Shown here one piece after another: positions 58,111 through 64,000 of a stretch of 64,000 nucleotides of DNA. This DNA is from Trichobilharzia regenti (taxonomy: Eukaryota; Platyhelminthes; Trematoda; Strigeidida; Schistosomatidae). The notes beneath the pieces were generated by a model. That model saw only the letters and a program-made list of their open reading frames with translations, was not told where the DNA came from and did no database searches. The DNA is taken from assembly GCA_944472135.2 (NCBI GenBank), contig OX235270.1, forward strand, positions 55,123,267 through 55,187,266. Direction: 5' to 3'. Each line of letters opens with the position of its first letter. Positions within the stretch are counted from its first letter, which is position 1. The position numbers were made by a program, and so were the translations under genes.

Positions 58111-58559
58111 AAGATGTGAAATTGTTATTTATTAGTTTGTATTTAAGCGGTGCTTGTGCGAGTATTAATCTTATGAAATGCTAAGTATGCATTTTGCCCT
58201 GGTATATACTACAGAAATTTGGTCATCGCCTTCCTCGAGCTTTGTTAAGTTGGGAAACAGCTATGAATGGACAAACCAACAAGTCTAGCCTATCCGTAGA
58301 ATACTGTTCTGAATCGCGTAAGGTGGTATAAATTTCTCGACGTGAATTGTCCAATTATTAAGAATCACACTTCTGTCAATTCTTTAATTATTTTTTGTTT
58401 GTCAACGATACCAATGATATTACTGATTTTGGTAGACTGGATCGTGCAATAGACCATGGGGAGTTAGAAGACGGATATACGTTGAACTAAATAAAAGACT
58501 GTAGAAGATCGACAATTTGTGGATGACTTATGTCTAATGTCATGCAAACACCAAAATTT

Positions 58560-59350
58560 TAACAGGTGAAAACGAAAAACCCGACAGAAGAAGCATCCAA
58601 AATAGGGAGTTCAAATGAACATAGAGAAGACAAAGGCGACGAAGATACTCAAACAACCAACAACAACAACAACAACAACAACCACTAACCACCATCATTG
58701 GCAGAAATCAAAGGGAAGGCGTTTCTTCCACTCACACAGGCAGGCAACATCTTCTCAACTACAGGCGATGCAGATTAAGAAGGCCCAAGACAGGATCAGA
58801 TAGCCAAGACACAACATCACTAATCTGAAATCAGTGTGGAAATCTGTGCACCCAGAATAAAAAACATGATTCGAATTTTCAACACTAATGTCAACTCACT
58901 CAGTCAGTCAGTCAGTCACTCAGTCAGTCGGTCTGTCAATCAATCAGTTAGTGCCTCTATATGGTTGACAGATTCATCATGGAGAGAGAGAATTTCGGAG
59001 AGACTGCAGACTTTCACCAGAATCTGCCCCGCTATCTCGATACTGAAGATCAGACGGCCGAGAAGAAATCATAAGCAACAGGTAACTCTGGGAACCAATC
59101 AGTCAACTAACAACCTGTCACCAGACAGATATTTCGAAGGAGGTGAAGACACTCTAAGGAGGCCACTGAGTATGATCACACTTCAGGCCGTTGGGTGGCA
59201 CCATATCTGGAAGCAACAAGTTGGCCGTTGGTCGAAGTGTTAAATTGAGATCGTGTGAGTAAGAGACGAAAGCTTGTAGGCGAGTGCAGATAACTGACCG
59301 CAGTGTAGATTCCTGGGTGAAGCCCTATGTTTCACGTTGAACCCAAAGGA
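58560..59350 (+). pseudogene. RTE-type LINE relic, 3' part, plus strand
   Basis: Frames read IKNMIRIFNTNVNS, ISERLQTFTRICPAISILKI and VGWHHIWKQQ. These match the IKNKIRIFNSNVKS and [15 protein letters not shown] part of the RTE polyprotein. Slippage has expanded two places: CAA repeats at about 58652-58682 (a glutamine/threonine run in the intact copy) and CAGT repeats at about 58900-58935. The end near 59350 has the AATAATAAT tail. Confidence 0.75.
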
Positions 59351-59827
59351 ATAATAATAATATATAAAAAACAACCTATTTAAAATAGGGAAATCCCATA
59401 TGAGGTGTGGTATTGATTTTTGAATGAAGTCTAACAGTATAAGTCTATTATAAATTCAGTTGAATCTACATCCCCGGAGAACATGTTTGAAGTAATAATA
59501 TACTTTGTTCTACTTTTCCTTCCGGTTCAAATTACACTTCAGTAACTTTATACTCATCTAAAATTTATTTATTTTTATGTAGAAGCACAGTGCAAGCCTC
59601 AATGAAGCGAAAGCCTCTGTGAGCTTCACTCTCAAGTGTATTATTTATTTTACATGTCCATAGTTATCTGGTTGTTATTTTTATTTGATCGATTATCATT
59701 TTATAAGTGATTTTGGGATGGTTACTTTCATTATCGAGTACAATTTTCCAGGATTTCCCCGGGATATAAGGTTATATTATTAACTTTTGGTTTTCTGACG
59801 GACAAGGTATTTTTTGAATATTCCCAA

Positions 59828-60825
59828 GTGTATTATTATTATATCCTTTAATTTCTAGAGGAATATAGGGCTTCAGATGCGCGTCTCCATTGCCTTCGGT
59901 TTTCTGCCAACTTTTTCACTCCGCTCCAAGTCTGCCCACACGCTTTCATCTCCTCTTCACATGACCTCCTCCAAGTCACCCTCGCACTGACGACCGATTC
60001 GCCGCTTCCTTTTCGGGTTCCACTCGAGTAATGGCTTGTCTGGTGATGTCACTTGATGGTTTCCTCAGCGTATGGCCAATCCATCTCCATTTCTTCCTGC
60101 CTATTTGTTTCACAATCGGTTCCTGATTGGTTCGCTCATTGCCAGATATCCCTGTTGCTGATCTTTTCTGGCCATCTGATCTTGAGTATTGAGCGAAGAC
60201 AGCTGTTAATAAAGGTCTGAAGTTTGTTTGAGATACTCTTTATGACTCGCCAAGTCTCTGATCCGTATAGTAGCACTGGCTTTACATTGGAGTTGAAAAT
60301 CCGGATCTTATTTTTGATGCTGAATAGTTCTGTTGACCTCCACACAGATTTGAGAGTAATGAAAGCTTGTCTTGCTTTTCCAATTCTGGCTTTGATATCC
60401 TCGTCAGTTCCGTCTGCCTGTAGTTGAAACGATGCTTCCCAGGTAGGTGGGTAGGTGAAGGAGGTTGTTTCTTTCAGGTTCCTCCCATTTATGCCAGCTG
60501 ATTGTTGTCTGTTGTTGTTGCTGTTGATGTTGGCCAGGAATCTTCATCACCTCTGTCTTATCTATGTTCCCTTGAAGTCCAATCTTCTCTGGATGCTTCT
60601 TCTACCAGCTTGTTGCTTTTCACTTGCATATCTTCCAGTTTGTGGGAAATCAGACATATGTCATCATCGGCGAAGTCCAGATCCTCCAAGTTTTTTGTGT
60701 GAGTCCATTTTATGCCTGTTTCCTCATTGGCAGTCTTCTGTCGCATTATCCAATTTACTGCAATCAGGAAGATCAATGGCAATAGTAGATAGCCTTACCT
60801 CACTCCCGTCCTCACTTTCCAGGTG
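59828..60825 (-). pseudogene. RTE/SR2-type LINE copy 3, 5'-truncated
   Basis: Very close at DNA level to 26925-27860. It encodes only the polymerase end ([47 protein letters not shown]). Small duplications break the frame, for example an extra TCA near 60663 and an extra GGTAGGTG near 60445. 3' end at the TATTATTAT run at 59829. No target duplication was recognised. Confidence 0.9.
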
Positions 60826-61370
60826 TATTAATCCAATCCTAATCCGTTTCTAATAATTTATTTACATTAGCTAGAATTTAGATTAGGCAAAATAAAACAA
60901 TCAAGTGGAATGAGTTTATTAAATATTGAAACATTTGTGTATTTCTTTTTGTTTGAATTTTATTATTTAAGTAGCATGGGTGGGGAAGTTCACTGCTTTT
61001 CACTTCATTTTTCAGTTTCGGAACATTTTTAATTGACTTTTTTTGAAGTATTCTAATTAGTGGCATCTTTTGCACTAGATAATCGTTTAACGTTGAGCAC
61101 AGATAGATATACAGTTCACGATGAAGCGTTCGTAGTAGTCAAAAAAATATTTAGCTAAAGAATTGTTATTTGGTGGGTAATATTGAGAAATTCTAGAGCG
61201 TGATCTTAGTTATGATATCCACAAAATGCAAAATAATGAGTTGACTTTCACCATATCTCCATGTCCTTAAGTTTCTGTAGAAATTATGCAGTCTCACTTG
61301 TACGCGACCGGCAACCTCCTAGCTTGCAGTAGAAGATATGGTTGAAATTATTTCTTTGATATAATTCCTT
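60826..61370. other. No gene seen
   Basis: AT-rich sequence without supported features. Confidence 0.3.
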
Positions 61371-61603
61371 TATGTTATTGGTGGAATATAGGGCTTCAAG
61401 TCAGAGCTTCGACGTTTCCGTAGCAGTGGTTTTATTTTTATGGGGTGGGGTTGCTAGCGTCACGCACAAACTTCTCTCTATACTGGCCTTACTGCCGGCT
61501 TAATTAGGTCTAGGAGTGAGTCAGCCAGGGAGCGAACTTCGAACCATAAGCGTGGTTGGCGAGCATTCTACCGGTAAACCACCGGTGCACCGTGGCTGAA
61601 ATA
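61371..61603 (-). repeat. Chimeric SINE, family 3, copy b, with an RTE-like 3' tail
   Basis: Minus strand: tRNA-like head with A-box-like GGTTTACCGGTAGAATG near 61590 and a B-box-like GGTTCGAAGTTCG near 61530. A body follows with GCTAGCAACCCCACCCCAT, as found just 5' of the RTE start codon. The end, CTTGAAGCCCTATATTCC and then TAAAGGAATTATATC, corresponds to the RTE 3' end. The tail makes it a likely client of the RTE machinery. Confidence 0.65.
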
Positions 61604-62440
61604 GCAGTGCATATTAATTAACTTAGATAATATATCACACTGTAAAACAGTACTATTAGTGAATGATGTTTCGAACAGAATTCATTGTTCATAATCATAT
61701 TATTTATCTGTTGTATCTCATGTATAGTTGATGTGATTCTGAACAATAAGTTATGCTCGAAACGCCATCCATTAAATATTAGTGTTTCACTAGGTCATAT
61801 ATCAAATAAATAAATAAAAATGGTATTTCATACCACTGTAATGGTAGAAGACGAAGACTTGATGAAAGAATGTTTATTTGGATACTGGTATCTGTGTATA
61901 TATCCAAATTAGGTACACCTTATCTTTAGTACACCATCTGCACAGATCTTTGTGCTGTGGTACTTCTGGCCTTCTTATTGTTTCTTTGTGTTCCTTTCAC
62001 GTCTCCCATGTCTCTCCAGAACGCTGTATTGTTTGCCTTACCTGACTTCAAATCTATCTCCCTGCTATTTGATGTTTTTATGCTAACAAATGTCTCTTTA
62101 TAAACTACTGATAAATCTTATCAGTAGCACTGGCCACACCACCACAGAACCCAGGTTCTATAAAATATATTGATGCTGGAAATCCATTAACAGAAGTATG
62201 GTATGAAAATTAAACCTGATATAGTAGTATTAAAAATGATAAAAGAATAAGCAGTCAATAAATACATTGCCTTCAATGAAAACAAAAGCGGTGGACAAAC
62301 TTTCGTAATGAACACATTCGAGTCCTTGAAGAAGTTCATCCTCACTTTATCAGTAATAACAAATAGAGTTTTGGATTCACCATCTGATACTTCAGAACCG
62401 AAATATCCACCTCCCTTTTTTACTTTGTAGAATTTTACAG
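61604..62440. other. Intron; no gene seen
   Basis: AT-rich, no exon found. Confidence 0.3.
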
Positions 62441-62653
62441 GTATTGATGTATTTGTAGATAAGTTTGAAAAGGGAATACAGCAAGTTGGTTGTTAAATGG
62501 ACAGAAACTCTGGTCTGGACACTAATGGAACTTTAAATTTCTCTTTCTGCCTAAAAGACGAAAATAAAATGCTTAGTTCTGATCAAATTGTTTATCGTTA
62601 TTTTTCATTCCAATGCATATTTCGTTCTTGTCTATTTTACATTTTTCTGTTAG
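62441..62653 (+). pseudogene. Possible decayed Ig-like exon
   Basis: A good acceptor (GAATTTTACAG, ending 62440) is followed in phase 1 by IDVFVDKFEKGIQQVGC, then TAA (62494-62496), then MDRNSGLDTNGTLNFSFCL and VYRYFSFQCIF, which has an Ig strand-F look. No good donor precedes the next acceptor. It is either a dead exon or intron sequence. Confidence 0.3.
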
Positions 62654-62914
62654 ATTTACCGAAAAATTTAAGCTTAAAGTACAATGCAGCACTTTCAAAA
62701 ATGTCATGTACATCTGCTAAATTTCCAAGGGGACACATATATATTACTTGGTTGATTACTGACTCACATGTATGTTGTGAAACTGACCAAATGAATGATC
62801 TAGTTTTAAGTGAATATTCAACAGTTGGTAGTCATGATGTCAGTTGTGTAGGTAAAGTGGTACAAGGTGCAACTGAAATTTATATTTATGGATCTGGATC
62901 CTTTATTGTTCCTG
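62654..62914 (+). CDS. Ig-like domain exon (phase 1-1)
   Basis: Acceptor ATTTTTCTGTTAG, then LPKNLSLKYNAALSKMSCTS, a strand-C tryptophan in IYITWLITD, and STVGSHDVSCVG with the strand-F cysteine. It ends CCT G before GTAAGA. 261 nt, phase 1 at both ends, clear Ig pattern with an additional vicinal CC pair in HVCCETD. The C-W-C spacing is the best of the set. Confidence 0.65.
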
Positions 62915-63910
62915 GTAAGATGTTTAATATTTTGAAACTTAGTACTAGTTGTTCCATCACTAAACCGAGAGATACCACTAACACCTTTTTCATTTAAAAG
63001 TCAACTATTTCAGGACATATAAATTCTTGTGTTAAGGGTTACTGGACCATGGGTTTGATACATTTTACAACATAAGACAACCTTTAGTGTTGACTAAGTG
63101 TTTGTTAGACTCCCAGTCTATTAGTTTTATCTGAAGTAACATTTAGTGAATAGATTTTCACATGGTTGTTCATTACTGTTGTTATTGAGTAACATGTTTT
63201 CGACATTTCCTTAAAATATATGAGTATATATATATATATATATTGTAGTACATCCATACTGTATCAATCAAAAGTGAAGCTTTAATTTTTCCTCTGCATT
63301 GAGATCAATGATGGTACAGTATTTCGTTTGACTTCTAGCTTATACTCACAAAGTTTTCAGGTTAGTTCACTACTGAATTGATTAACCCGTAGCCATAATG
63401 GCAATCTTTACAACCGGTTGAGTAGATTAATATCATATAAGGCAAGTATATGTAACGATATATGATTGTTATGTCATGCTTATTGTTATGTCATAACATG
63501 TCATGTTATGTCATGTCAGTGTGTCATGCTGACACTATGAAGGATTTGGTTCACAGTTTTCAAGGGTGACTAATATGTAGCCAAATGAATTACTTTATTG
63601 GCTAAGTCAATTGTTCATGTTGTCGTTGCCTAAGGTCGTAATAAATTTCAGTACACAAAAAGCTGATATTTAGACTATACTTTTGTTTTACGTTATATTT
63701 TATGACAAAGCACTAAAAACTGTTTAGATTTACGATCTCCCACTTCATATATGCCGGCTGAGAGTTTGATAAGCCTTACCAGTGATGCTTAAAACTCTGT
63801 GACTGTTTCTTATCATCAGGGAAGTATTTTACTGAGTACTGTGTAATTTTACTAATGGAGCATCGTATGAATGATAATGATTTTCATCTTTTTTCTCTTT
63901 TGAAAACAAG
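62915..63910. other. Intron; short TGTCAT-type repeats
   Basis: Holds an (AT) run at 63224-63243 and, at about 63465-63535, several imperfect repeats of TTATGTCAT / ACATGTCATG that are partly palindromic. No gene. Confidence 0.5.
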
Positions 63911-64000
63911 CTGACTTCTACAGCATTGATGAAGTTGTAGAACCATTGCACTATGAAACCTCGTACACATTCTTGCTGCTTACCACCGTGTGGAGCATAA
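63911..64000 (+). CDS. Candidate next exon of the Ig-like locus, cut by the window edge
   Basis: Polypyrimidine tract and AG (TTTTTCTCTTTTGAAAACAAG) at 63890-63910, then in phase 1 an open frame DFYSIDEVVEPLHYETSYTF, continuing LLLTTVWSI to the edge. Phase agrees with the donor at 62915. Only 29 codons are visible. Confidence 0.4.

Overview
The window looks like repeat-rich nuclear DNA of a blood fluke (Schistosoma or a close schistosomatid). The evidence is the company of elements: an RTE/SR2-type LINE, CR1-like LINEs, BEL/Pao and CsRn1-clade gypsy LTR elements, a Penelope-like element, a Mutator-like DNA transposon, tRNA-derived SINEs carrying hammerhead ribozyme sequence, and genes with introns of only 31-43 nt. 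There is no bacterial or phage gene organisation. Species was not determined.

Left part (1-17 kb): a nest of LTR elements. A CR1-like endonuclease frame runs off the left edge. A decayed gypsy pol starts on the plus strand at about 1.2 kb, breaks off inside integrase at about 2.05 kb and resumes at about 15.5 kb. Between lie two minus-strand BEL/Pao elements that appear to share one central LTR (about 8.3-12.2 kb). A foreign 361-bp LTR has entered the gag and LTR of BEL, and the region has become a tandem array whose real period is a 2011-bp dimer.

Middle part (17-31 kb): a Penelope-like element, for which a paralogous empty site exists at 30.5 kb. Then comes a CR1 reverse transcriptase split by a complete-looking 5194-bp Mutator-like transposon (13-bp terminal inverted repeats, 9-bp target duplication, multi-exon SWIM-finger transposase on the minus strand). 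Next is an almost intact RTE with a 13-bp target duplication, then a small spliced gene at 31.2-31.5 kb.

Right part (35-64 kb): a plus-strand locus of secreted or surface protein exons. Spaced exons of about 255-345 nt follow a first exon with a signal peptide. Each has phase-1 boundaries and Ig-like cysteine spacing, and the last runs off the right edge. They belong either to one very long gene or to two tandem paralogues. I do not recognise the protein. The introns hold the SINEs, two decayed RTE copies and a third RTE relic, microsatellites and long stretches where I see nothing.
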